Of a stretch of 64,000 bases of DNA, positions 43,101 through 52,273 are shown piece after piece (position 1 is the stretch's first letter; each line of letters starts with the position of its first letter). The notes under the pieces were generated by a model. The model did no database searches. It saw only the letters and a list, made by a program, of their open reading frames with translations, and was not told the origin of the DNA. This DNA is from Myxococcales bacterium. Lineage in GTDB: Bacteria > Myxococcota_A > Polyangia > Polyangiales > Polyangiaceae. The stretch is from NCBI GenBank assembly GCA_016703425.1, contig JADJCA010000030.1, positions 310,001 through 374,000 on the forward strand, written 5' to 3'. A program made the translations under genes and the position numbers.

Positions 43101-43188
43101 TCGAGGGGCCTCCCGTGATCGTGTACCCGAGCGCCTCGAACCAGGCGAGGGCCGCTTGCTCGACGACAGATTCGGTGAACCCGCTCAT
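40109..43188 (-). pseudogene. hsdR: Type I restriction subunit HsdR, single-base frameshift
   Basis: Two frames together give a full-length HsdR of about 1026 residues. The N-terminal nuclease is RPDVVVFLNGLPIAVIELKN (about 150, D...ExK). The motor has Walker A in WHTQGSGKSL (about 296), DEAH in VVVADEAHRSQ (about 404) and FTGTPID. After DWQQHIRTK the frame breaks at about 41377. Adding one base restores AGREALAKRFKNPSDPFKLV and then the helicase end MQAIARVNRVFRDKPGG. The HsdR C-terminal domain follows to 40109. Both parts are intact, so a sequencing error or very recent loss is likely. If real, restriction would be lost while modification stays. Confidence 0.88.
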
Positions 43189-43216
43189 GGCTTCTTCCCC
43201 TTGCGAGACGTGCGGG

Positions 43217-44032
43217 TCATCGCGCCGCCTCCAACTTCGACGAGGCGGACAACAGCCCCCGCTCGCGCTGCACGAGGTAGGACTCCACGAGGAACGTCGC
43301 GACGGTCTTCGCCGCGTTCACGATCACGCGGGCGTGGTGCGCCTCGGGCTTCCGCTCGCGGGCGTGACCGTCGCTCATCTTGTTGCGGATGGGCGCGAGC
43401 CCGTTGACCACCTGCACGAGCCCGCGCGCGACTTGCTTGAAGTTGTCGTCGAGGTCGGTCCGCTCGTCGTCGATGCGGAGCTGCTTGGCCACGGCCTTGA
43501 ACTGCTTCGGCAGATCGCCCTTGTAGTCCCCCGGCGCTCCAACGAGCTGCTTCTCCAGCTCGACGAGCACAGCCTCTAGCATCGTCCGTGCGGCGGTAAT
43601 GGCGCCCTCGAGATCCGCAGCCGAGAGGCGCTGGTCGATCTTGATCTCGAGCTCGTGAACGTATGCGAGGCTCAGTACATCAACCGCCCGAGTGACTGGC
43701 AGCATCGCCACCTGCGCCTTCCGCAGACGGGCGATCAAATTCTTCACCTTCACGATGTTGGTCGAGGCGTCATCGCCGTCGCGTGTACCTCGATGTTCGA
43801 GAAGCGCCTCCAACGCCTGTGCGACACGAGGAGCATCGGACGACCTCAGAAAGGCGCGCAGCCTGTTGGCCTTCGACCCTTCGGGGAACTCCTGGTCGAT
43901 GTCGATGCCGAGGTCAGCAAAGAACTCGCCGAACGTTCGGTTGCTGAAGTCGAGCACGTAGCCGCTGCCCATTCCGAAGATGTCTTCGACGGCACGCAGG
44001 TCCATCGCACTGACGGTGGGCGGCACTGTCAT
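43217..44032 (-). CDS. Abortive-infection-type protein with HEPN-like C-terminus
   Basis: A 271-residue protein. The N-terminal domain (AVEDIFGMGSGYVLDFSNRT, FGEFFADLGIDIDQEF) resembles AbiJ N-terminal modules. The C-terminal Abi_C-like domain (ARTMLEAVLVELEKQLVGAP) ends in RNKMSDGH, an R-x6-H motif placed as in HEPN ribonucleases, then an ERKPEAHHARVIVNAAKTVA helix. It probably acts as a growth-arrest RNase triggered by phage. It lies between the zinc-finger gene (overlap at 44029-44032) and hsdR (28 bp gap). Confidence 0.75.
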   Translation of the reverse strand: MTVPPTVSAMDLRAVEDIFGMGSGYVLDFSNRTFGEFFADLGIDIDQEFPEGSKANRLRAFLRSSDAPRVAQALEALLEHRGTRDGDDASTNIVKVKNLIARLRKAQVAMLPVTRAVDVLSLAYVHELEIKIDQRLSAADLEGAITAARTMLEAVLVELEKQLVGAPGDYKGDLPKQFKAVAKQLRIDDERTDLDDNFKQVARGLVQVVNGLAPIRNKMSDGHARERKPEAHHARVIVNAAKTVATFLVESYLVQRERGLLSASSKLEAAR

Positions 44033-44982
44033 GGCAGCCTCCCGAGATGGCCGTTCAGTGCCTCAGCCCACTCGCGAACGCCCGACGCCATCTGCTCGAC
44101 CTCGGACGCCGTAATCGCCACGCGACGCCCGAGCTGCGCGCTGCGGTCCCCTGACTGTCGAAGGTAGTCGTCATCGATCACGCCCATGCGATGGGCAAGC
44201 AGGTGCCGCTTCTGGAACGCGCGATGGAGTCCGGAGACGACACCAGCGCCGAGGACTGCCTCTGCATCGAACGCGAACTGGGTCTTGAGCGCCTCCTGCG
44301 CGCGGGTGACGTTCTGAAAAGAGATCTTACCTGCCTTCGCGGGCTCAGCGGCTCTGGCAGCGAACACCTCGCAGACCGCGCGGCCCCAGCCGTCGAAGGC
44401 TGAGACACAGTCCTCGAGCGCGTTCTCGACGAGGCTTCTGGCAACCTCGGCATCGACCGTCGCGGCGAGGGAGAGCATCTTGGCTACGACGCGCAGGTTG
44501 GCGTCGAGGATGCTGAGGTTGTTGTGGGCGCCGCAGTCGGGACAGAAACCGAACACGCCATAGATGGCATAGCGGAGCGTGCACGCGTCGCAGAGGCTCT
44601 CGGTCTCGAGGTCCAGCTCGGAGTAGCCGCGAATCGGTGGCGGCTGTCCATGAACCCTCATCGATAGCCCGATGCCACCACCGCGGTGGCTGAATTCCAT
44701 CGACTTCATGTCTTTGAGGAAAGCTCCGACGACCTTGTTCTTCACGACGGAAAGCGCGTGGTCGATCTGCGCCTGCGTGAAGAACGTGTTGCTCGGGCCT
44801 TCGTGGCCGCAATAGGGACAACGGCAGGTGCTGATGCCGTTCAGACCCGTTCCCGGCGTGACCTTGAAATAGCGCTTGCAGTCGTCCTGTGGGCACTCGC
44901 GCCCGATGTAGCCGTCGGCGTCGGCACTCAGCGAGACGCTAAACGTCTTGGGCAACGATTCGAGGTTGCGCGTGCGGCTCAT
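44029..44982 (-). CDS. Zinc-finger protein with HEPN-like C-terminal motif
   Basis: A 317-residue protein. Two four-Cys zinc sites are visible: CPQDDC with CRCPYCG (about 29-60), and CDAC with FCPDCG (about 131-152). The C-terminal helical half contains RHLLAHRMGVIDDDYLRQSG, where R-x4-H followed by G.ID..Y is a HEPN-type pattern. No named family recognised. Both ends overlap neighbours by four bases, so it is a fixed part of the operon. Zinc sites may bind nucleic acid or a partner. Confidence 0.65.
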   Translation of the reverse strand: MSRTRNLESLPKTFSVSLSADADGYIGRECPQDDCKRYFKVTPGTGLNGISTCRCPYCGHEGPSNTFFTQAQIDHALSVVKNKVVGAFLKDMKSMEFSHRGGGIGLSMRVHGQPPPIRGYSELDLETESLCDACTLRYAIYGVFGFCPDCGAHNNLSILDANLRVVAKMLSLAATVDAEVARSLVENALEDCVSAFDGWGRAVCEVFAARAAEPAKAGKISFQNVTRAQEALKTQFAFDAEAVLGAGVVSGLHRAFQKRHLLAHRMGVIDDDYLRQSGDRSAQLGRRVAITASEVEQMASGVREWAEALNGHLGRLP

Positions 44983-45707
44983 GACGCCCCCTCCGCGGAC
45001 GATGGCGGGCTTTCGACTGCGGCGCTCGCATCATCCTCTTCGGAAGAATCGAACGAGGCGAGCGCGTCGCGGTATGCCTCGTGGTCGACGCGAAAAAGGA
45101 CCTCGCTCGCACGAAAGCTCAGCTCGAAGATCTGGATGCTGCCGTGCGCGTCGTCGACGTAGTCGTTGAAGTCCGCGTGATCCTCGAACCGCAAGGGCGC
45201 AGTCCTCTGAACGGCGCGTTCCTGTTGGTGCGTCGCGTGCAGAAACCCGACGATCGTGTCAGCAGCTTGCGCCGCCAACATCGCCTGGATGCTCTCCATC
45301 CGCGGACGGGATCCATCTGACCCATGTGAGGCGAAGCCGAAGTCGTTGCGCAGCTCGCAGACGCCCTGCAGCGCCGTGTGGAGACCGTTGAGCGTCTGCT
45401 TGAGGCTCTTCTGCCCGCCAGAACTGCTGCTAGCCGAAGGAGGCGAAAGCGGCAGGAAGGTTGTGACGGTCTTGAACAGCTTGGGCAGGTCGTCATCCGA
45501 GGCGTACGGCTGCTGTCGCTCGGTAAGAATCGTTCGGCATGCGCTCTCTACGAGCGTCTTCGCGAGATCGAAGGCGAGACCTGGGTTCTCCACCACGGCG
45601 CGTTCGAGCGCCGTCACCTGCTCCTCCACGTGAGCGAGGCCCTGGGCCATCGCGGCTCGTGCACCGCGCATGACGAATGCTTCGGAATTGGTGACGGCCT
45701 CAGCCAT
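44979..45707 (-). CDS. Abi_C-type HEPN-like protein next to hsdS
   Basis: A 242-residue protein. The core (PGLAFDLAKTLVESACRTIL, LNGLHTALQGVCELRNDFGF, then ASHG) matches the C-terminal domain of abortive-infection proteins. RN...SH is the candidate RNase site, although the spacing is R-x7-H, one longer than the usual R-x4-6-H. A Ser-rich linker and an acidic C-terminus (SSEEDDASAAVESPPSS) follow. The ATG at 45707 overlaps the hsdS stop by eight bases. Its place directly after hsdS mirrors prrC in EcoprrI-type loci. Confidence 0.7.
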   Translation of the reverse strand: MAEAVTNSEAFVMRGARAAMAQGLAHVEEQVTALERAVVENPGLAFDLAKTLVESACRTILTERQQPYASDDDLPKLFKTVTTFLPLSPPSASSSSGGQKSLKQTLNGLHTALQGVCELRNDFGFASHGSDGSRPRMESIQAMLAAQAADTIVGFLHATHQQERAVQRTAPLRFEDHADFNDYVDDAHGSIQIFELSFRASEVLFRVDHEAYRDALASFDSSEEDDASAAVESPPSSAEGAS

Positions 45708-46945
45708 CACCGGCTCCTTGCCTGTCGACCAGCGGACCGACGTCAAGGCTGCCCGACAGCAGACGCGGAAGCAGCTCGTCGCGAAGACGCGCGAGCGTTC
45801 GTGACTCCTCGGTCAACGCCCTGAAGCGCGCGAAAAGCGGGTCAAGGACCGAACCGAACTTCGCATTGACGGCATCAGGCGCGACAACGAGCGGGATTTT
45901 CCGCATGTTGCCCTGGCTCAGCTTTGCTTGAACGGCGCCTGTTACGTAGGCTGCAATGTTCGTTTGTTGAAACAGCAGAAAGAGATGCTCCTGCGAGAAG
46001 CCGCGAACGCCCGTAAGGACGTGCGCGTGGTTGTTAACCCAGAAGCGGCCCCACACGTACTGAGTGAACGGCAGTCCTTCAGGCGTCACGACCGATCCGT
46101 CTTCGCCGACGAGTACGAAGCGGCCGTCGAACAGGAAAGCGTCGACATAGTCCATGACCGACGTCGCGCCGTAGTATGGGAAGTCCCCACGGCGTTGCTC
46201 GCGCTCGCGCGAAGACAGGGGCACTCGACGTGAGTCGTGGATCTCGATCACGTCGCCAATTCTTCCGGCTTCCCACCCCTTCGGAATGCTTCCCAGTTCC
46301 GATTCGACGAACTCGCTTGGGAACAAGCTCGCAGTCTCGGCATCCATGCCGCTTGGGGTGCGGCCTTCGGACTTGGCGCGCACGGGGTCGAAGTCGACGA
46401 ACCATGACTTGAAAAGCGCCCGCGCCATCGCCTCGAGCGTCGCGTTCATCTTGCTGTTCAGCTCGATCTTGTCGTCGAGCGCACAGAGGATGCGGGCGAT
46501 TGCGCGCTGCTCGGGGACCGGCGGCACCGGGAAGAGCTGCGAACCGAATGTGTCTCTACTCAACGACGGATTCGAGGTGCCGTCCTTCAGGTGGTTGAGC
46601 CCGACGTACTTGACGAGGTAGTACGCGAACTTCAGGTCCACGTCGTCTCGTAGAGGTCTGAGCGAGTAGGCGGTGTCGATGACCCAGTAGTCCGAGTCGA
46701 CCCACTCTACACCGAGCGGCCCTTGCCCCTTGCGCCCGCACACGACGCCAGGCCCCGCGAAGAGAGCCGTGTCGTGACTTCCGCACCGCCCATTGGTTCC
46801 GAAAACGGGAACCGGCCCTGGGCGTCTGCTCGTCTCGACGAGCGCCTTTCCATATCGAAGCTCGAAGAGAATGCTCGAGCGAACGAGCGGCCACTGGACC
46901 GAGTCCGGCGCAAAGCCCCGCGCCAACGTCGCGCCGAGGAACTCT

Positions 46946-46956
<11 letters not shown>
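45700..46956 (-). CDS. hsdS: Type I restriction specificity subunit HsdS
   Basis: A 418-residue DNA-recognition subunit with two target-recognition domains. Each is followed by a conserved helix: FPVPPVPEQRAIARILCALD then DKIELNSKMNATLEAMARAL (mid), and KFGSVLDPLFARFRALTEES then RTLARLRDELLPRLLSG (end). The mid linker FKSWFVDFDPVRAKSEGRTP is a hallmark of the HsdS family. Start at 46956 overlaps the end of hsdM by 11 bases. It guides both HsdM and HsdR to a bipartite site. Confidence 0.92.
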
Positions 46957-48591
<1,635 letters not shown>

Positions 48592-48592
<1 letters not shown>

Positions 48593-48684
48593 CACGTCCC
48601 GTCCTCACCGCGCGGCTGCGCATCGATCCACTGGTCGAACTCGGTACGCTTGATGCGCCCCCCCCGAATCTTGAACGCAGGATT
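48592..48684 (-). pseudogene. C-terminal remnant of an excisionase-type HTH gene
   Basis: Thirty codons reading NPAFKIRGGRIKRTEFDQWI then DAQPRGEDGT, the end of a MerR-like/HTH_17 DNA-binding domain in which a recognition wing is followed by R..LD.W. A TAG lies in frame immediately upstream, so the first part is gone. The stop overlaps the hsdM start, as expected if this small regulator once headed the operon. It marks a likely recombination junction near 48685. Confidence 0.6.
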
Positions 48685-48864
48685 CTATGTCACGGCCTCG
48701 GCAGGCTCAACGCCTGTTCAGGCCGCCGTCCAAGGTGCCGGCAACGCCCCCCGACCGCCTGCTGCGGTCACCCGGCGGGCGCGGGATCAGGCCGACATGA
48801 TCGACGCCGACCGCGACGTGCTCGCCCAACAACAACTCCTTGGTGCGCAAGATCGGCGAGGCGC

Positions 48865-49271
48865 TTGGCGCGGACGCGGGAGACCGCGGCTGCGTCGCAG
48901 ACCGACGCGCCGACGACGGCGCCCACGACGACTCGGCTGACCAAGCTCTCCGTCCCGAACTCCACGCAATGTACCGCGAGGTCCTCGGGCGCGAGACCCG
49001 GTCCTCGGACTCGGCGTACCCGGTGTGGAAGCCGAGGCAGGCCCAGAACGGCCGCATCCGCGCCGGGCCGATCGAGCGGCGCGCGCCCGGCGCGGCCGCC
49101 ACCGTGAAGGTCCTGCCGCTCCGCATGACCGCCGCCGAGGTCGATGCTCTCGACGAGGCGTGGAGGCGCCTCGGGTTCAGGAGCCGGACGGCGATGATTC
49201 GGGCCGTGATCGCGACCTATGTCGCCGACAGGAACGCTCTGCTTCCCGACCAGGCACTTGCGCCGAGGTGA
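48865..49271 (+). pseudogene. DUF2924-like protein with ribbon-helix-helix tail, frameshifted
   Basis: Two frames encode a relative of the protein at 60950-61567. The first gives RLTKLSVP and ends near 48956. The second continues as ELHAMYREVLGRETRSSDSA and later VKVLPLRMTAAEVDALDEAW, GFRSRTAMIRAVIATYVA. The relative has IEELQAKYLEAVGRATGSDD and VKILPLRLEAEVVERMDEAW in the same order. A one-base change near 48956 explains the break. Probably a decayed mobile-element gene. Confidence 0.6.
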
Positions 49272-49301
49272 TCGACCTTCCTCCTCGCGCAGCGTTCGTT
49301 C

Positions 49302-50147
49302 ATGATCGCGCGCGAGGCTCACATGAACTCGATGGAGTACGCGAACTGGGCGCGGCGGGCGTTCTGCTACTGCGAGGCCGCCCTCGCAGAGGAGATCGCG
49401 ACTCCCTCGCAGTTGTGCATCACGGAGGAGTTGGTCCGCGCCGCCTTCGTGCGCGGACTCGGGCATACAAAGCCAGCCGAGGCACACAGGCTCAGGACCG
49501 AGGAGCCGGCCGGGTTCGCGGGCGCGGTGTGCTGGAATGATCCCTCCCACGGTGCATCGTCGGGCCGTCCCATCCAGCACGACGTCGCGGTCGCTGCCGG
49601 CAACGACGCTAGCGGCAATGCTGACGCCGGCATGATCACCGAGGTGAAGTGGCTGAAGACGAACAAGGCGGACGACGTCGGCCGCGATCTATGGAAGCTT
49701 GCGTTCGCGCGTGGCGCGTCGGTGCACTCGGCCGCTCCACGGGCGTTCCTGCTGATCGGAGGAGAGGCGTCGAGCTTCTCCAGCTGCCTCCGCTCGCTGC
49801 GCGCAGGTGGTGCCGACTTGCGCTGGTCTGACGCCGGGCGCCAGGGCGGCGCACCTTCGCCGACGACCATCAAAGTAGACGCTTTCTGGAAGACCGCGTT
49901 CGGCCGCCGAGCGTTTGATGGGCTACTCGGCTGGGGCGCCAACGGCCACGTTCGACAACCGCCAGGCTGCGCACTGCGGGTGAGGATGACACGTCGGGCT
50001 CACTGGCTGCGGACGCTTCCGAACGAGACTGGCAACGGTTCGACATCATGGCGCCTGGTGCTGTGGGAGATGACTACTCACGGCGCCGGCAACCCAAGCC
50101 CGGTGCCGTGGCCGACGATGCGGGCTCAGGCGGGTCTAACGTGCTGA
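49302..50147 (+). CDS. Unknown protein with possible nuclease fold
   Basis: A 281-residue protein. The N-terminal helices (NSMEYANWARRAFCYCEAAL, ITEELVRAAFVRGL) precede a block HDVAVAAGND...MITEVKWLKTNKADD that resembles a PD-(D/E)XK core (D...ExK), followed by VGRDLWKLAFARGASVHSAA and RAFLLIGG. If so, it is a restriction-like endonuclease, in keeping with the defence island. The C-terminus is less protein-like. Start at 49302 or 49323. No family name. Confidence 0.5.
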   Translation: MIAREAHMNSMEYANWARRAFCYCEAALAEEIATPSQLCITEELVRAAFVRGLGHTKPAEAHRLRTEEPAGFAGAVCWNDPSHGASSGRPIQHDVAVAAGNDASGNADAGMITEVKWLKTNKADDVGRDLWKLAFARGASVHSAAPRAFLLIGGEASSFSSCLRSLRAGGADLRWSDAGRQGGAPSPTTIKVDAFWKTAFGRRAFDGLLGWGANGHVRQPPGCALRVRMTRRAHWLRTLPNETGNGSTSWRLVLWEMTTHGAGNPSPVPWPTMRAQAGLTC

Positions 50148-50360
50148 TCGAGGTCATCCATGGAGGGCACCGTTCACCCACCGGTCGCTGAGTAAAACGC
50201 CCCGCGCCTCGCGAGCCCGATTCTCCTGGAGAAGAGCCCGCCGAGAACGCCCGCACGGACGCCCGCGACCACCTCGACGCCGCCTCCCGCGCTCTCCTCG
50301 CGCACGATCGAGAACACCGTGCGCGCACCGTCACGCCGCGCCGTTCCGCGAGAAATGCAG

Positions 50361-50390
50361 AACCCCGAGAAGCTCGCGCCGCTCGGGGTT
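50361..50390. terminator. Stable hairpin near the right repeat
   Basis: AACCCCGAG-N12-CTCGGGGTT, a perfect 9-bp stem. There is no T-tract on either side, so it could be a structural part of the repeated element rather than a classical terminator. The left repeat has a smaller CCGAGCTCGG hairpin in the same place. Confidence 0.4.
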
Positions 50391-50420
50391 CCGTTTACCT
50401 GCTGGTCGCCCTTTTTGGCG

Positions 50421-50438
50421 CGACTCGAAGTAGCTCCG
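50421..50438. repeat. Right direct repeat flanking the defence island
   Basis: CGACTCGAAGTAGCTCCG, identical to 35925-35942. On the minus strand it is followed by a hairpin (GTCGC...GCGAC), AACGGAA and the CCCCGAG hairpin, the same order as the left copy. Confidence 0.6.
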
Positions 50439-50813
50439 CATGGGGAGCGGCTTGCGAACCACTCTCTGCGGGCTCTGACGGGTCGCTATCTCCGTCGGGG
50501 GTCTGTCCCGTCCGTTCTCTGCATAGCGAACCCCGCGCAGCCACTGGGGCGATGATCCGGGACAGCTTTCGGTTGTGGGACTGCTCTCCGCTCTCTCTGT
50601 CGGCGGCTCACTGATGCCCCCCGTGCCGCGCCGAGGTGCCTCGCTGGTGGTGGACAGATTCAACGGATCCAACTGCGTCCCGTTCGCCTGGACTGTCCGG
50701 CCACGTCGAGCGACCGCCGAGGTGCTTCGCATGGTGAGCGCGGCGCTCGCGGGCGCCGATCTGCCCAAAACGGGCCGGCTCACGGGTTTCACGGCCAAAT
50801 GCGATCACATCTC

Positions 50814-50846
50814 TTGACTACTCAAGTATACGGTTGAATACTTGAG
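50814..50846 (+). promoter_or_regulatory. Promoter and operator of the sulfur operon
   Basis: A -35 TTGACT (50814-50819) and -10 AATACT (50837-50842) are 17 bp apart. A perfect inverted repeat CTCAAGTAT-N8-ATACTTGAG (50821-50846) covers the spacer and -10. The ArsR-rhodanese gene starts 4 bp later. The layout fits BigR/SqrR-like repression released by reactive sulfur species. Confidence 0.7.
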
Positions 50847-50849
50847 CGC

Positions 50850-51533
50850 ATGACGACGCCCCATCGGCGGTTCAAGGACGCCATCTACGAGCAGTTCGCG
50901 CGGCTCGGGAAAGCCGTCTCGGCGCCCAAGCGGCTCGAGCTGCTCGACTTGCTCTGCCAGGGCCCCCGCACTGTCGAGGCGCTCGCCGAGCAGGCAGCCA
51001 TCTCGGTCGCCAACGCTTCGCAGCACCTGCAGGTGTTGCGCGCCGCTCGGCTCGTCGACGCGGAGAAGAAGGGCCTCTACGTCGAGTATCGCCTCGCGGA
51101 CGACGAGGTCTGCCGTTTCTTCTTCGCCCTCCGTGGGCTCGCCGAGGCGCGACTCGCCGAGGTCGACCAGGTCGCCCGCGAGTACTTCGACCAGCGCGGC
51201 GCGATGGAGGCGGTCGAGGGCGACGAGCTCATGCGCCGCGTGAAGAGCGGCGAGGTCACCGTGCTCGATGTTCGTCCGCCCGAGGAGTACCGGGCCGGCC
51301 ACATCCCCGGCGCGCTCTCGATCCCTGTCGGTGAGCTGAAGGCGCGCCTGAAGGAGCTGCCGAAGGACCGCGAGGTCGTCGCCTACTGCCGCGGCCCGTA
51401 CTGCGTGATGGCAGTCGAGGCGGTGGAGCTGCTCCGGAAGAAGGGCTTCAAGGCCCACCGCATGGAGCAAGGAGTCGTCGACTGGCGTGCCCGTGGTTGG
51501 CGCGTCGAGGCCGAGAGCCAGGGAGCACGCTGA
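50850..51533 (+). CDS. ArsR-family regulator fused to rhodanese
   Basis: A 227-residue fusion. Residues 1-105 are an ArsR winged helix (LGKAVSAPKRLELLDLLCQG, ISVANASQHLQVLRAARLVD). Residues about 125-225 are a rhodanese domain with active loop YCRGPYC (Cys about 180 and 185). Such fusions sense or bind sulfane sulfur. Cys in LLCQG of the HTH domain may also react. It heads an eight-gene operon with overlapping starts and probably represses it at 50821-50846. Confidence 0.88.
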   Translation: MTTPHRRFKDAIYEQFARLGKAVSAPKRLELLDLLCQGPRTVEALAEQAAISVANASQHLQVLRAARLVDAEKKGLYVEYRLADDEVCRFFFALRGLAEARLAEVDQVAREYFDQRGAMEAVEGDELMRRVKSGEVTVLDVRPPEEYRAGHIPGALSIPVGELKARLKELPKDREVVAYCRGPYCVMAVEAVELLRKKGFKAHRMEQGVVDWRARGWRVEAESQGAR

Positions 51534-52273
51534 TGATCTTCAAGCCCTACTACTACTTCGAGACCGGCTGCGCTGCGTACCTGTTCGGCTGCGGGGGCCT
51601 CGGCAAGTGCGCCGTCGTCGATGCCCACGAGGAAGACGTCGACGCCTACGCTGCGTTCGCCGAGTCGAAGGGCATGCGCATCACGCACGTCATCGACACG
51701 CACGTGCACGCCGACCATCGCTCCGGCGGCCCTGCGCTCGCCAAGAAGGTCGGCGCAACCTACTGCCTGCACGAGTCCGCCGACGTCGCGCTCGCGTTCG
51801 AACCCCTAAAGGACGACCAGGAGATCGAGCTCGGCAACACGCGCGCGAAGGTGCTCCACACGCCCGGCCACACGCCGGAGAGCATCAGCCTCGTCGTCAC
51901 GGACCTGCGGCGCGGGGCGGACCCGTGGTTCGTCCTGACCGGGGACACGCTCTTCGTCGGTGCTGTCGGGCGTCCTGACCTACCCGGTCGGGCACGCGAG
52001 AACGCCGGGGAGCTTCACGACAACATCCACGCGAAACTGCTCACCCTGCCCGATGAGCTCGAGATTTACCCGGGGCACTTCTCGGGATCCGTGTGCGGCG
52101 CGGGCATGAGCGGCAAGCCCTCGAGCACCATCGCGTTCGAGAAGCGATGGAACCCGCTGCTTTCGAAGTCACGCGAGGAGTTCATCGACGCCCTATGTGA
52201 TGTGCCGCCAAAGCCCGCAGAGATGGCGCAGATCATTCGCATCAACCAGGGCCGCGAAGGGAACACCCCATGA
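51533..52273 (+). CDS. Metallo-beta-lactamase-fold persulfide dioxygenase
   Basis: A 246-residue ETHE1-like enzyme that oxidises glutathione persulfide to sulfite. Metal ligands: THVHADH (about 57-63), GHTPES, the D in LTGDTLF, and YPGHFSG. GAVGRPDLPG matches the ETHE1 GRTD-type loop. The longer C-terminus (MSGKPSSTIAFEKRWNPLL) is usual for bacterial forms. The ATG overlaps the upstream stop by one base (TGATG). Confidence 0.88.
   Translation: MIFKPYYYFETGCAAYLFGCGGLGKCAVVDAHEEDVDAYAAFAESKGMRITHVIDTHVHADHRSGGPALAKKVGATYCLHESADVALAFEPLKDDQEIELGNTRAKVLHTPGHTPESISLVVTDLRRGADPWFVLTGDTLFVGAVGRPDLPGRARENAGELHDNIHAKLLTLPDELEIYPGHFSGSVCGAGMSGKPSSTIAFEKRWNPLLSKSREEFIDALCDVPPKPAEMAQIIRINQGREGNTP

Larger units (their letters stand above)
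50148..50849. other. 700 bp without a supported gene; repeat copy 2 and promoter
   Basis: Spacer between the defence island and the sulfur operon. It holds a strong hairpin (50361-50390), the right 18-bp repeat (50421-50438) and, at the end, the sulfur-operon promoter (50814-50846). Open frames across it have frame-shifted, low-quality text on both strands. Confidence 0.5.

Noticed and set aside
50331..50798. Minus-strand open frame through the right repeat
   Set aside because: Short segments look peptide-like only because the structured repeat element is translated; no conserved domain.
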